In this document: in pieces, positions 36,301 through 45,209 of the stretch
Position numbering within the stretch: the stretch's first letter is position 1
Layout: the number at the start of each line of letters is the position of its first letter
Assembly: GCF_900107925.1 (NCBI RefSeq)
Contig: NZ_FNUJ01000013.1
Span: 186,001-250,000 of the forward strand
Length of the DNA: 64,000 bases
DNA from: Amycolatopsis pretoriensis
GTDB taxonomy: Bacteria; Actinomycetota; Actinomycetes; Mycobacteriales; Pseudonocardiaceae
Direction of reading: 5' to 3'
Made by a program: the position numbers and the translations under genes
The notes under the pieces: model-generated
What the model was told of the DNA's origin: nothing
What the model saw: only the letters and a program-made list of their open reading frames with translations
Database searches by the model: none

Positions 36301-36527
36301 GGTACTGCTCTGACGAACTCGGAAAGTCATCTCTCGAGGAGGGTATGATCCCCGGATCGGGAACCCGTTCATGAGGGGGTTCGCGGCAAGCCGGAGTAGC
36401 GGCGTTCGAGGCTCTCGTAGCGGTCCTCGTAGCGGTGATCGAGGTCCTCAAGTACCACTGTCTCTCGAAGCAACCGACCCGGGTCCACCGAAACCACAGA
36501 GTCGCGCTCACGGCGCATGATGGATCC

Positions 36528-37358
36528 ATGCACGACGACAACGGGTTCGAACCCGATGAGCAACCGGCCAGCCGCGAGGAGATCGTGGCTGCGTACGTCC
36601 GGCGGTCCAAGCGCAAGAAGAATGTCGCGATCCGCAAGGCCTTCGTCCAGCAGGGCGGCCGCGGGCGCCTCGCGAGACCCGGCCCGCTGGCCAAGTTGGT
36701 CCGCAACAGCGACCACACCGCGCTCAACGCCTACGTGTTCGCCCGGATGCTGGGCAGCAGCGACCCGTGGGACGTCCAGCTCGACTCGGGTGTGTGGGTG
36801 CTGGCGCTCAACCTGCAGGACAAGACGCCGACCGCGGCCAAAGGCCTCGTGTCCAAGGCGCTGCGCCGGCTGGAGGACGACAAGCTGATCACCCGGTCGC
36901 GCGCCGGGCGAAAGAGTGTCGTCTACCCCCTACACGAATCGGGGAACGGCGATCCGTACACCGAGATCTCCGGCGAGGGCGACGACCCGTACCTGCAGCT
37001 CCCCCTCACGTACTGGACCCACGACTGGCACCGCAAGCTCACGCTCCCCGCCTTGGCGATGCTGCTGATCGCACTGGACGGGAAGCGCGAGTTCTGGCTC
37101 CCGGCTGAGGACGCGGCCAAGTGGTACGGCATTTCGGCCTCCACGGCTAACCGCGGCTACGGCGAGCTGGAAGCGCACGGCCTGCTCGCCTCCCGGTATC
37201 GCAAGGTCCGGAACGACCTGTCCGCCGACGGCCTGGATCGCAGGCTGATGCGGCGCCTCATCGGCGACTTCGCCAAGCCGGCGAAGAAGCCCGAACTCGA
37301 GAAGGTCGCCGCCGCCGAGGGTGACCTGCCGACGGTGCCGCACCTGCGCGCAGTGTAG
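36528..37358 (+). CDS. dual winged-helix DNA-binding protein, unknown
   Basis: A 276-residue protein with two winged-helix-like blocks: TAAKGLVSKALRRLEDDKLI with the wing SRAGRKSVVYPL (about residues 100-150), and WLPAEDAAKWYGISASTANR with ELEAHGLLASRY (about 190-240). The N-terminal 90 residues are basic (RRSKRKKNVAIRKAF). It resembles accessory regulators or replication-initiator-like proteins of mobile elements, but I cannot name the family. I chose the ATG at 36528; in-frame codons back to 36435 look non-coding. It is the first intact gene of the island. Confidence 0.6.
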   Translation: MHDDNGFEPDEQPASREEIVAAYVRRSKRKKNVAIRKAFVQQGGRGRLARPGPLAKLVRNSDHTALNAYVFARMLGSSDPWDVQLDSGVWVLALNLQDKTPTAAKGLVSKALRRLEDDKLITRSRAGRKSVVYPLHESGNGDPYTEISGEGDDPYLQLPLTYWTHDWHRKLTLPALAMLLIALDGKREFWLPAEDAAKWYGISASTANRGYGELEAHGLLASRYRKVRNDLSADGLDRRLMRRLIGDFAKPAKKPELEKVAAAEGDLPTVPHLRAV

Positions 37359-37459
37359 TCCGTCGCGTCCGGCTTTTTAACTGTGCTGCCCGGTTTCTGC
37401 GCACCAGCTGAGTTCAGAAACCGACCCGTCCCGCGGGTCCAGGCACCAGGAGGGCCACC

Positions 37460-37672
37460 GTGGCCAAGCACGACAACAGTATCCCGGGTCGACGACGGCC
37501 GCTTCGCCCTCGGCCTCACCCTCGCCCGAAAGTGAGCGGGCCGCGTTCGGTGGTCGCGAAGATCGCCGGCAACATCCTCGCGCGGATCATCGCCGAGTGG
37601 CTGAAGGATCTGCTCGGCGATCTGTGGAACAAGCTCGACTGGCTGTGGGACGAGTTCGGCCGGTTCTTCTGA
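37460..37672 (+). CDS. small basic/amphipathic protein, unknown
   Basis: A 70-residue protein starting at a GTG with AGGAGGG upstream (37448-37454). The first 30 residues are Arg/Pro-rich (GRRRPLRPRPHPRPK), the rest forms an amphipathic helix with IIAEWLKDLLGDLWNKLDWL. The strong ribosome site and the perfect 23-bp hairpin directly behind the stop support it as a real transcript. Function is unknown; the hydrophobic, Trp-rich helix could bind membranes, as in small toxins or stabilising peptides, but this is only a suggestion. Confidence 0.6.
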   Translation: MAKHDNSIPGRRRPLRPRPHPRPKVSGPRSVVAKIAGNILARIIAEWLKDLLGDLWNKLDWLWDEFGRFF

Positions 37673-37675
37673 CCG

Positions 37676-37726
37676 GCTAACAACGCCCTGCCCGCGTGCC
37701 GAGCACGCGGGCAGGGCGTTGTTAGC
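37676..37726. terminator. terminator, perfect 23-bp stem
   Basis: The arms 37676-37698 (starting GCTAACAACGCCCTG) and 37704-37726 are perfect reverse complements with the 5-base loop CCGAG. It lies just after the 70-aa gene stop (37672) and 51 bp from the convergent kinase gene, so it may serve both strands. No T run follows. Confidence 0.85.
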
Positions 37727-37777
37727 GCGTCGATTAGCCGTGATCGAGAGATGGGTGGTCCGCGGATGCCGCCCGCT

Positions 37778-38971
37778 TCAGCGACGCTCGATCCGCACCC
37801 AGGCTTGTTCGATCGGCTCCAGCTTAGGGTTGCCCGCCCCGAAGGTCTCGATCGCCCGGTGGTGCAAGTCGGTCACCGTACGGGCCGCGGCTTCGCTGTT
37901 GCCCTTCTCGTGCTCGGCGGCGGCCAGGCGCAGGGTTTCCGTGATCTCGGCTTCGGTCAGGAAGTCGCCTCGCCGCCGAGCGCGGAACGGCCGGACGGAA
38001 GCCGGGCGGACCCGGGCCGGCGCTTCTGGCGGGCGGACGGCGGCCGGGGTGCGGTACGGGATCGTCACGTCAGGCCGAGACACAGGATTGGGCTCGGGCG
38101 CACCGAGCACCGGAAGATGCGGCCGCAGGACCGCCAGCAGCTCCGCGATACCGGGCCGGTCCTCGACGTTCTTCTCCAGCAGCGCGAGGGTGAGCTCCTC
38201 GAACTCCGGAAGGACGCCGACAGCGAACCGCGACGGCGGCTCCGGCCGGTCCTCCAGGTGCTGTTTCTCCAATGTTTTTCCACCATCCCCGACGAACGGA
38301 GGCCGGTCGGAGAGCAAGTAGTAGAACACGCACCCCAGGCTGTACAGGTCGGACTGCGTGACCAGCTCGCCACCCCGGAATCGCTCCGGCGCCGCGTAGG
38401 CGTCGGTCCCGACGAAGTTCCTCGTGTACCGCGAGGTGTCGGTGTTGCGGGGCAACGCGATCCCGAAGTCGATCACGTAGACCGCGCCGTTCTCGCCGAC
38501 CAGCAGGTTGTCGGGCTTGAGGTCGCGGTGCACGATTTCCTGGGCGTGACAGGCGGACAGCGCGTCCGCCACGGACGTGCCGATCGCCGCGAACTCGGCC
38601 GGTCGAGGTACGACAGCCTGGCGGTACTGGCCCAGCTTCGATCCGTGGATGTAGGTCATCACCAGGTACGGGACGGAACCGTGCTCTCCCACGCAGACCA
38701 CCGCGGGGATGTTCCGGTGCTCGAGCTTGCCCAGGAGCCGCCCCTCCCGGGCGAACCTCCCCATGACCCGGCGCCGGGCCTCGGGGTCCAGCTCGGCCGT
38801 CACCGGCAGCTGCGGGACCTTGACGATCACGCGCTTGCGGGACTCGAGGTCGAGTGCGAGGAAAGCCAGCCCCATTCCGCCTTCGCCCGCCGGCCGCTCC
38901 ACCTGGAACCGCTGGCCGAGAACCGCGCCGGGCATCAGCGCGGCACCCGTTCCGTCCGTCGTACTCGTCAC
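37778..38971 (-). CDS. Ser/Thr protein kinase, PknB-type
   Basis: A 397-residue Hanks-type kinase without a membrane segment. The Gly loop GEGGMGLAF, the Lys of VIVKV, HRDLKPDNLL (catalytic loop), VIDFGIAL (DFG) and GTDAYAAPERF (activation end) are present in the order expected for an active enzyme. The C-terminal part after about residue 275 (EAPARVRPASVRPF) is a basic linker followed by a 60-residue helical tail. It is divergent from the nuclease gene of the pPIWI-RE operon across 110 bp. The start is GTG. Its job in the island is not known; phosphorylating a defence component is a possibility only. Confidence 0.9.
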   Translation of the reverse strand: MTSTTDGTGAALMPGAVLGQRFQVERPAGEGGMGLAFLALDLESRKRVIVKVPQLPVTAELDPEARRRVMGRFAREGRLLGKLEHRNIPAVVCVGEHGSVPYLVMTYIHGSKLGQYRQAVVPRPAEFAAIGTSVADALSACHAQEIVHRDLKPDNLLVGENGAVYVIDFGIALPRNTDTSRYTRNFVGTDAYAAPERFRGGELVTQSDLYSLGCVFYYLLSDRPPFVGDGGKTLEKQHLEDRPEPPSRFAVGVLPEFEELTLALLEKNVEDRPGIAELLAVLRPHLPVLGAPEPNPVSRPDVTIPYRTPAAVRPPEAPARVRPASVRPFRARRRGDFLTEAEITETLRLAAAEHEKGNSEAAARTVTDLHHRAIETFGAGNPKLEPIEQAWVRIERR

Positions 38972-39081
38972 GGCGCGAAGGCTATCCCACGGGTTATTGC
39001 GCCCCCCGCCGCCTCTCGGTTCTTCCCGCGATTAAGATTCGCCGCGGCCGCGATTTCGAAACGGGAGGGGAAACGGGAGAC

Positions 39082-40647
39082 GTGCCAAATACTGGACAGA
39101 TTGTGCGCGTCAGCCCGACCGACATCGGCTCCACGGGCTGCCCTCGGGCGCTGGCGCGCAAGGTGCGGCAGCACACGGTTCGTCAGGCGGCGACGGCCCT
39201 GACCGACTTCACCCTGGGCCCGCTCATGGCCGCCGTGGACCGCGCCGAATTCGACGGCCGGACCGACGACGACGTCGTCGAAGAGCTGGTCCGGACCCGG
39301 GGAATATTCGGACGCGACCGGCCGCCGGCGCACGACGGGCTGCTCCGGTGGTCGATCGAAGCGTTCCGGAACTACCGCGCCGCATGGCGGGCCCACCAGG
39401 ACACCGTCGACGGCCCGTGCCCCGTCCCGGTCCGGGCGCCGTGGACGATCTCGCACGAGCAGGACCCGGTGGACCACCGCGGCGTGCACCGGTACGACCA
39501 GACCTGCTGGGGGCGCCGGTACCGGTCCGAAGACGGCACCCACCGGGAAATCTGGCTGCTGGGCCTGACCGCACCGGCGGCGAAGCCCGGAATCGTCACG
39601 GCGGCGGCCGCCCACGTCGCCGCGTTCGGCAGCTCGGAAATCGCGGACCGGGTGCGGGTAGTCCTGTTCGGGGCCACGTCCCCGATCGCCGGTCCGGTGC
39701 GGGAATGGACGTCCGAACAGATCCGCGCACAGGCCGGGGAGACCGTCGCCCCGAGGCTCCTCGAAATCGTCGACGGGACCGCGCGGCACCCGGGCCGCGA
39801 CTGCGCTTCCTGCATCGAAAGCCCTTCCTGTGCGACACTTCCCGCAGCCGACCTCCTTCCCGGAGTCGCGGCGGTACCCGGGCCGCGGCGGACCGTCTCG
39901 GTCACCGATCTGCGGTACCACCGCGACTGCCCGGCGCGCTATCACCTGCGCCGGCAACTGCACCTCCGCGACACCGGGCTCGCCGAGAGCCCGCCGGTCA
40001 TGATCGGCCGCGCGGTGGACGCGACCTTGCGGGACCGGCACACCGGCCGCCCGCGCCGCTGCCGTCCCGGCGATCCGGTGGGCGAGGAGCTCGCCGCGCT
40101 CCCGGCGGAGGACCGGCGGACCGCGCGGGCGATGCTGGCCCAGCACACGACGCTCTGCCCGTTCCCGGACGTCGACGAGGTGCGGGCCGAGCGCCACCGG
40201 TTCGTCGTCGCGCGCGACTCCCGGCTGGACGTGGTTTTCGGCGGCACACCCGACCTGCTCTACCGGCGGGCCGGCGGCTGGGTGTGGCGGGAGACCAAGA
40301 CGTCGGGACACAGGGTGCGGCGCGACCGGCCATTGCTGCGACAGTTCCCTCAGCTGGCGCTGGCGGTCCTGATCCTGTCCGCCGGCGCTGCGAAGCGCAC
40401 GGCCGTCGCACCCCGGATCGAGCTTGAACACCTCCGAGCCGACGGATGTGCCCTCGAAGAGCTGGACCCCGGGGCCCCGGTGGTCCTGGCCGAGGCCCGG
40501 GAAGTCATCGGCGAGCTGGTGGGCCCGCTGCTGCGTGACACGGCTTGCGCGCCGGCTCCGGGCCGCGACTGCGCGGAGTGCGAGGTACGCCGATGGTGCA
40601 CAGCCGGTGCCGAGTACCTCGCCACGGTCCGGCGGCCCGCCCCGTGA
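39082..40647 (+). CDS. tandem RecB/Cas4-like Fe-S nuclease of the pPIWI-RE operon
   Basis: A 521-residue protein with two copies of a PD-(D/E)XK RecB/Cas4-like domain. Copy 1 has C20 (GSTGCPRAL) and C241, C244, C251 (GRDCASCIESPSC), but its catalytic acids are not evident. Copy 2 has C283 (HRDCPARY), the PD-type site with D391 (GGTPDLLYR) and E404, K406 (WRETKTSG), a Gln helix FPQLALAVLIL and C497, C500, C506 (GRDCAECEVRRWC). The four-Cys sets suggest one 4Fe-4S cluster per copy. The start GTG has GGGAG six bases before it. The stop overlaps the next ATG by one base (TGATG). It is the first gene of a four-gene operon and probably supplies exonuclease or end-processing activity. Confidence 0.75.
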   Translation: MPNTGQIVRVSPTDIGSTGCPRALARKVRQHTVRQAATALTDFTLGPLMAAVDRAEFDGRTDDDVVEELVRTRGIFGRDRPPAHDGLLRWSIEAFRNYRAAWRAHQDTVDGPCPVPVRAPWTISHEQDPVDHRGVHRYDQTCWGRRYRSEDGTHREIWLLGLTAPAAKPGIVTAAAAHVAAFGSSEIADRVRVVLFGATSPIAGPVREWTSEQIRAQAGETVAPRLLEIVDGTARHPGRDCASCIESPSCATLPAADLLPGVAAVPGPRRTVSVTDLRYHRDCPARYHLRRQLHLRDTGLAESPPVMIGRAVDATLRDRHTGRPRRCRPGDPVGEELAALPAEDRRTARAMLAQHTTLCPFPDVDEVRAERHRFVVARDSRLDVVFGGTPDLLYRRAGGWVWRETKTSGHRVRRDRPLLRQFPQLALAVLILSAGAAKRTAVAPRIELEHLRADGCALEELDPGAPVVLAEAREVIGELVGPLLRDTACAPAPGRDCAECEVRRWCTAGAEYLATVRRPAP

Positions 40648-41729
40648 TGGCCGGTGACGAGGACGAGCAACTGCTCGGCGCGGTCGCGAGCGCGCTGCTG
40701 ACCCTCGAAGAACTGCGTGACCTGACCGCCTTCCGGATGCCCTATCCGGCGCCGGTCCAGGGTGTCCTGGACCGGCTGGCCCTGCACTGCCTGCGCCGGG
40801 GCGCGCACCCGTCGTCGTCCGTGCCCGGCCTGGTCCGCTGGGGCTACGAACGCCCGCTGGGCGCCTGGCCCCTGGTGCTTCCCGCCGCCGGCTACTCCCC
40901 GGACGACCTGCTGCTCGACGAAGACTCGGGCGCACCGACCGCGCTCTGCCACGAGATCGCGCTCTGCGCGGAAGTCCCGAATCCGTTTCTGGAGGTGTCC
41001 CGCCGAATGGCGGCGATGGCGGCGTTCGCCTCCGAACGCAACCGGGCTTCGACGTACCGCGCGATGCGAGATCTGCTGACCACGTACCAGGTCCTCGGCA
41101 ACGACCGGTACAACGAGGTGCGATTCGGCGCCAGGATCGGCCCACTGGACGACTTCCTGGGCGAGTTCTTCGTGCCGATCGGTCCCGGTTACGACGTGGG
41201 TGGCGAGATCCACGCGTGCGCCGGCTGCGGTGGTCCGTTGCTGGCAACCGGGGAAAACGCCTGGTGGTGCGAACGGGACGAGTGCCGGGCCGCGGGGGTC
41301 GTGGTGCCGGGCGAGCGCTGGGATCACGAAGACCAGGTGAAAGTGCAGGGAGATCGCCGGCACCGACAGTTCGTCGCCGGTCCCGGGCGGGTGGTCCGGC
41401 ACTTCGCCACCGCGCTGGAGCAGTCCGGGGCGGCTGTCGAGTGCTGGCCGCTCACCGGTCCGGGTGAGCTGCGGGTGACCGTGCCCGAGGGGCGAGCCCG
41501 CACGGTGAAGATCGTCGACTGGCACAACCCCGCCCTGCTTGGCCGGGCGATCGCCGCGTCGGTGGGCGGTTCCGGCACCGACGCCGTGTGCTGGGTCGTG
41601 GCCCGGTACCGGACCGGCGCCGACCCGGCCTACCTGCGGGTCGCCGAGGAGCACGCGAACTCGCCGATGCTCTTTTCCGAGGACGGGTTCCTCGACCTGA
41701 TCCGGCACGAGGTGACCGGCGATGCGTAG
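40647..41729 (+). CDS. zinc-ribbon/REase-like component of the pPIWI-RE island
   Basis: A 360-residue protein. The first half is helical. A zinc-ribbon at about residues 190-215 reads CAGCGGPLLATGENAWWCER followed by DEC, four Cys in all. The C-terminal third, with GPGELRVTVPEG and TVKIVDWHNPALLGRAIAA, has the E...K/V-D-W pattern I associate with the restriction-endonuclease-fold protein of pPIWI-RE three-gene islands (families pPIWI_RE_Y or pPIWI_RE_REase). I cannot decide between the two families by eye. The start overlaps the nuclease stop, and the end overlaps the helicase start by 8 bp. Confidence 0.65.
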   Translation: MAGDEDEQLLGAVASALLTLEELRDLTAFRMPYPAPVQGVLDRLALHCLRRGAHPSSSVPGLVRWGYERPLGAWPLVLPAAGYSPDDLLLDEDSGAPTALCHEIALCAEVPNPFLEVSRRMAAMAAFASERNRASTYRAMRDLLTTYQVLGNDRYNEVRFGARIGPLDDFLGEFFVPIGPGYDVGGEIHACAGCGGPLLATGENAWWCERDECRAAGVVVPGERWDHEDQVKVQGDRRHRQFVAGPGRVVRHFATALEQSGAAVECWPLTGPGELRVTVPEGRARTVKIVDWHNPALLGRAIAASVGGSGTDAVCWVVARYRTGADPAYLRVAEEHANSPMLFSEDGFLDLIRHEVTGDA

Positions 41730-44700
41730 CAAGAAGTGGTACGCCGAACTCACCGAGGAAGTCAGCCGGTCCGGCGAGACTCTGCCCCTCGACGTACTCT
41801 GCCCGGTGGAGCTGGGCTTGACCCTGTTGTCGCGGCTCGACGACACCCAGCCGCCGACGTCGGTCTGGCCGCTGCTGGGCGGATACCCGTTCGCCGAGGC
41901 GAGCGGCCTGGCGAGTGACCCGGTCCGGAACCGGATGATCACCTGCGTCCGGCACCGCCTCTGGCCGCTGCGCCGACCCGAAGCCTGGCTCGAGGCACTG
42001 CGCGACTACCGGGACGTGCGTGGCGACCTGTGCGCCTTCCGGATCGCGGAAGACCTCAAGTCGTTCGTTTGGACCGGGACGACCTCCCTCGAGAAGCGGT
42101 TCGCGGTGTATGAGCGGGCCCTGGTCACCCTCCCGGACTTCGTCGACGCCGAGGTCACCCCGGCCGCCGCGGGCCCCCACTTCTACTTCGACCGCGACCA
42201 GCGCGTCGAGGTGGAGATCCCCGACGACATCGCGGACCGGGCCCGTGACCTGCCGGGACACGATCTCGTCACCCGCACGGTGACGAACGGCGCGCCCCGG
42301 GACATCACCTGGGCGGCGCTCGGGGAAACCGCGGCGTGGATGGACGCCTCCGCGGTCGCGGGCGAGCGTACGAACTGGCAAGCCAGTATCGCGTCGACGC
42401 GGCTGCTCGTCCGGGACGTCCACGGGCACGACTTCGTGGACGGTGACCGGCTGCGGCTCGACGGGCTCCTCCACGCCGTCGGGGTCGTCGGCGTCGGCAA
42501 GAGCACCCTCATGAAGGTGCTCGCGGTCTGGGCCGCGCGCCAGGACGAACCGCTGCGGATCACGCTCGTCGTCGGGGACGTCGCCGAGCAGCTCGCGATC
42601 GCGCGGGAACTACGGCACTTCCTCGGTGACCGGATGGTGGTGCCGATCATCGGATCGGCCAACCGCGAGCAGCACGTCGAAGGGCTGCACCGCCGGCTCG
42701 CTGCGAACGGGCACGTGCGGCTGGCTGGCCACCACGAGGACGAGGGCTTCGCCGACCTCGGCACCCCGTGCCCGATCGATGCCCTGCGGGCGCCGGCCAC
42801 GCCGGTGCGGGCGGTCGACGCCCCGTGCTCGAACCTGTACTCCGGCGGTGGCCGGGCCGGTGATCGGAAGCGCTGGAGCTGTCCGCTGTGGCACGAGTGC
42901 CCGCGGCACGAGAACGCGCGGGCCCAGGTGGACGCGCGCGTGTGGATCGCCACCATGGCGTCGCTGGTGGCGAGCCCGGTGCCCGGGCAGCTCGGCGGGG
43001 TGCGGCTGCGCCAGCTCGAGCTGGCCTGCCTGCGCAGCGATCTCATCGTCGTCGACGAGGCCGACCGGGTGATGATGAACCTGGACATGGTGTTCGCGCC
43101 GACGGCCACGCTCGTCTCCCGTGAGCCCCACTCCTGGCTGGACTCCCTGTCCACGCACAACATCCGTGAGCTCTCGCGGGCGGGGCGGCTCCAGCTGTCC
43201 GACCGCAACGTGCGGAACTGGGAGGTGGCCCTCTCCGTCGTGACCGGGGCCACGAACCAGCTCTATTCGATGCTGATCGCGGACGAGAAGCTGCGGGACT
43301 GGGTGGGTATCGAGTACTTCAACTCCTGGACGTTGCAAGGGAAGCTGCTTACCGAGCTGTACCGGACCGGAGCCGCCGAGCCCGACGACGAGCAGGACGA
43401 AGAAGCCCTGGTGGACGGGCCGGGAGTCCCCCGGACCGCTGCCGAAGCGGTGTTCGACCAGTTCCGGGACGATCCGCTGGGGGACAACGGGCCCTACGGA
43501 ACGCCGACCGATCGGCTGACCCGGACGACCCAGGATCTGCTGCAGACCCTGAACCGGAAGGCCGTCGCGCGCCGGCTGGCCGCCGTCGTCGGCGAACTCC
43601 GCGTGCTCGGCACCCCGGACGAGCCGGGCCGAGTCGCCGAGGACGACCCGCTCGTGCGCAAGCTGGAGTTCGTCCTGCTGCTCTCGGCGCTGCACCACCG
43701 GCTGGACCGGCTAACCCGCCTCTGGCCGCTGGTCGAGGACGCGATGCGGCTGGAATCCACCGAGAACGAGCTGATGCGCCGGCCGCCGATGGACTACCTC
43801 CCGCTCGTACCCGAGTCGCCGATGGGCAACGTTCTGGGCTTCCAGTACGTCGTCGACGAGCGGGAGGGCGAGCGGGACGGCGTGACCGGCACCCTGCGCT
43901 TCTTCCGGTGCACCGGCGTCGGCCGGGAGCTCCTGCTGTCCCTGCCTTCGCTGGGAGCGGACCCCTCGACCGGCCGCGGCGGGCCGCACGTGCTGCTGCT
44001 TTCGGGCACCAGCTGGGCCGGCACCTCGACGCGCGCGCACGTCGTCACGCCGGTCGGCGCGGTCCTGCGGCCGTCGGACGAGGCCGAGCAGCGGGTCCGG
44101 GAGACCGTCTTCACGATGCGGTTCTTCCACGACGAGAGCGGAAACCCCATCAGCCTGTCCGGGCAGTCCTCGCGGATCCGGCCGACGCTGCTGCGCACGC
44201 TCGTCGACCGGCTCGGCAAGCCGGGGCCGAGCGGAATTTCGCCGCTGGAGGAAGAGATCCGGGCCGTCGGGGACCCGAACCGCCAGCGCGCACTGCTCCT
44301 CGTCGGGAACTATCAGGATGCCCGCGACGTCGCGAACCAGCTGAACAAGATGCCCGGCTGGCGGGGTCACGTCAAAGCACTGGTCCGGGACAGTGAGGAC
44401 CTCGACGCAGCCCTCGCCGACGGGACCGACAACCTGGCCGGAACCGTCCGGCGTGGCAACGCGGGCCTGTTCGCCACCGACGCGATGGCCCGGGTCCTCG
44501 TCGCGCCGATGCTGGCCATCGAACGCGGGTACAACATCCTGAACCGGGACAACGACGCGGCGCTCGGCGTGGCGCTGTTGCTGACCCGGCCGCACCCGGT
44601 GCCCACCGACATCGGGCTGTCCGTGCTCGCCATCAACGACTGGGAAAGCCGCTACACGCGCGGCCTGCCGACCTCCGAAGACACCGAGGACACCGTGCCG

Positions 44701-45207
44701 GCGTCGTTCGCCGACCTGGTCACCGCCCACGGCTCACTCGACGCCGCCGGCCGGGCGTTCCGCGCGCTCGCCCGCAGCAAGTGGGGCCGCCTGCTGATCC
44801 GCAAGTACGCGTACTCGGTGCTGAGCGACGACGAACGACGCTCGTTCGCCTGGGATCAGCTGGTCGTGCTCTGGCAGGTGATCGGCAGGCTCGTCCGGGG
44901 CGGGGTCGCCGCCCGGGTCGTGTTCGTCGACGCGAAGTTCGCACCGGCGGCAGCCGAAGCACAGTCGCCGAACGCTTCGCAGCGCCCTCGGCGCAGAAAA
45001 CGCGACAGCGCCCGGTCCAGCCTGCTCCACGGCATCCGGGACGCCCTGCGCCCGTACTTCGCCCCGCGGCCGGACGACGAGCCGGTCGCCCCCGCGGACG
45101 CCCGGCTCGCGGAACTGCTCTACGAACCCGTCTACCGGGCGTTGTGCCGGATGCTCGACGAAGCCGAGCCCATCGCGCTGGACGCCCCCGGCTCCCGGAG
45201 GACCTGA
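41722..45207 (+). CDS. DinG/XPD-like Fe-S helicase of the pPIWI-RE island
   Basis: An 1161-residue protein. After a non-helicase N-terminal domain of about 240 residues, Walker A is GVVGVGKST (K260). Four cysteines at 350, 369, 387 and 393 (CPI, CSNLYSGG, CPLWHEC) have the spacing of an XPD/DinG 4Fe-4S domain. The D-E-A-D box lies at residues 445-448 in IVVDEADRVM. The C-terminal helicase half includes LLLSGTSWAGTS and QVIGRLVRGGVAARV (motif VI). The N-terminal part fits the island 'Z' domain family. It should unwind DNA or R-loops at ATP cost, 5'-3' in known DinG proteins. It starts 8 bp before the previous stop and ends 2 bp before the pPIWI-RE gene. Confidence 0.82.
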   Translation: MRSKKWYAELTEEVSRSGETLPLDVLCPVELGLTLLSRLDDTQPPTSVWPLLGGYPFAEASGLASDPVRNRMITCVRHRLWPLRRPEAWLEALRDYRDVRGDLCAFRIAEDLKSFVWTGTTSLEKRFAVYERALVTLPDFVDAEVTPAAAGPHFYFDRDQRVEVEIPDDIADRARDLPGHDLVTRTVTNGAPRDITWAALGETAAWMDASAVAGERTNWQASIASTRLLVRDVHGHDFVDGDRLRLDGLLHAVGVVGVGKSTLMKVLAVWAARQDEPLRITLVVGDVAEQLAIARELRHFLGDRMVVPIIGSANREQHVEGLHRRLAANGHVRLAGHHEDEGFADLGTPCPIDALRAPATPVRAVDAPCSNLYSGGGRAGDRKRWSCPLWHECPRHENARAQVDARVWIATMASLVASPVPGQLGGVRLRQLELACLRSDLIVVDEADRVMMNLDMVFAPTATLVSREPHSWLDSLSTHNIRELSRAGRLQLSDRNVRNWEVALSVVTGATNQLYSMLIADEKLRDWVGIEYFNSWTLQGKLLTELYRTGAAEPDDEQDEEALVDGPGVPRTAAEAVFDQFRDDPLGDNGPYGTPTDRLTRTTQDLLQTLNRKAVARRLAAVVGELRVLGTPDEPGRVAEDDPLVRKLEFVLLLSALHHRLDRLTRLWPLVEDAMRLESTENELMRRPPMDYLPLVPESPMGNVLGFQYVVDEREGERDGVTGTLRFFRCTGVGRELLLSLPSLGADPSTGRGGPHVLLLSGTSWAGTSTRAHVVTPVGAVLRPSDEAEQRVRETVFTMRFFHDESGNPISLSGQSSRIRPTLLRTLVDRLGKPGPSGISPLEEEIRAVGDPNRQRALLLVGNYQDARDVANQLNKMPGWRGHVKALVRDSEDLDAALADGTDNLAGTVRRGNAGLFATDAMARVLVAPMLAIERGYNILNRDNDAALGVALLLTRPHPVPTDIGLSVLAINDWESRYTRGLPTSEDTEDTVPASFADLVTAHGSLDAAGRAFRALARSKWGRLLIRKYAYSVLSDDERRSFAWDQLVVLWQVIGRLVRGGVAARVVFVDAKFAPAAAEAQSPNASQRPRRRKRDSARSSLLHGIRDALRPYFAPRPDDEPVAPADARLAELLYEPVYRALCRMLDEAEPIALDAPGSRRT

Positions 45208-45209
45208 CC

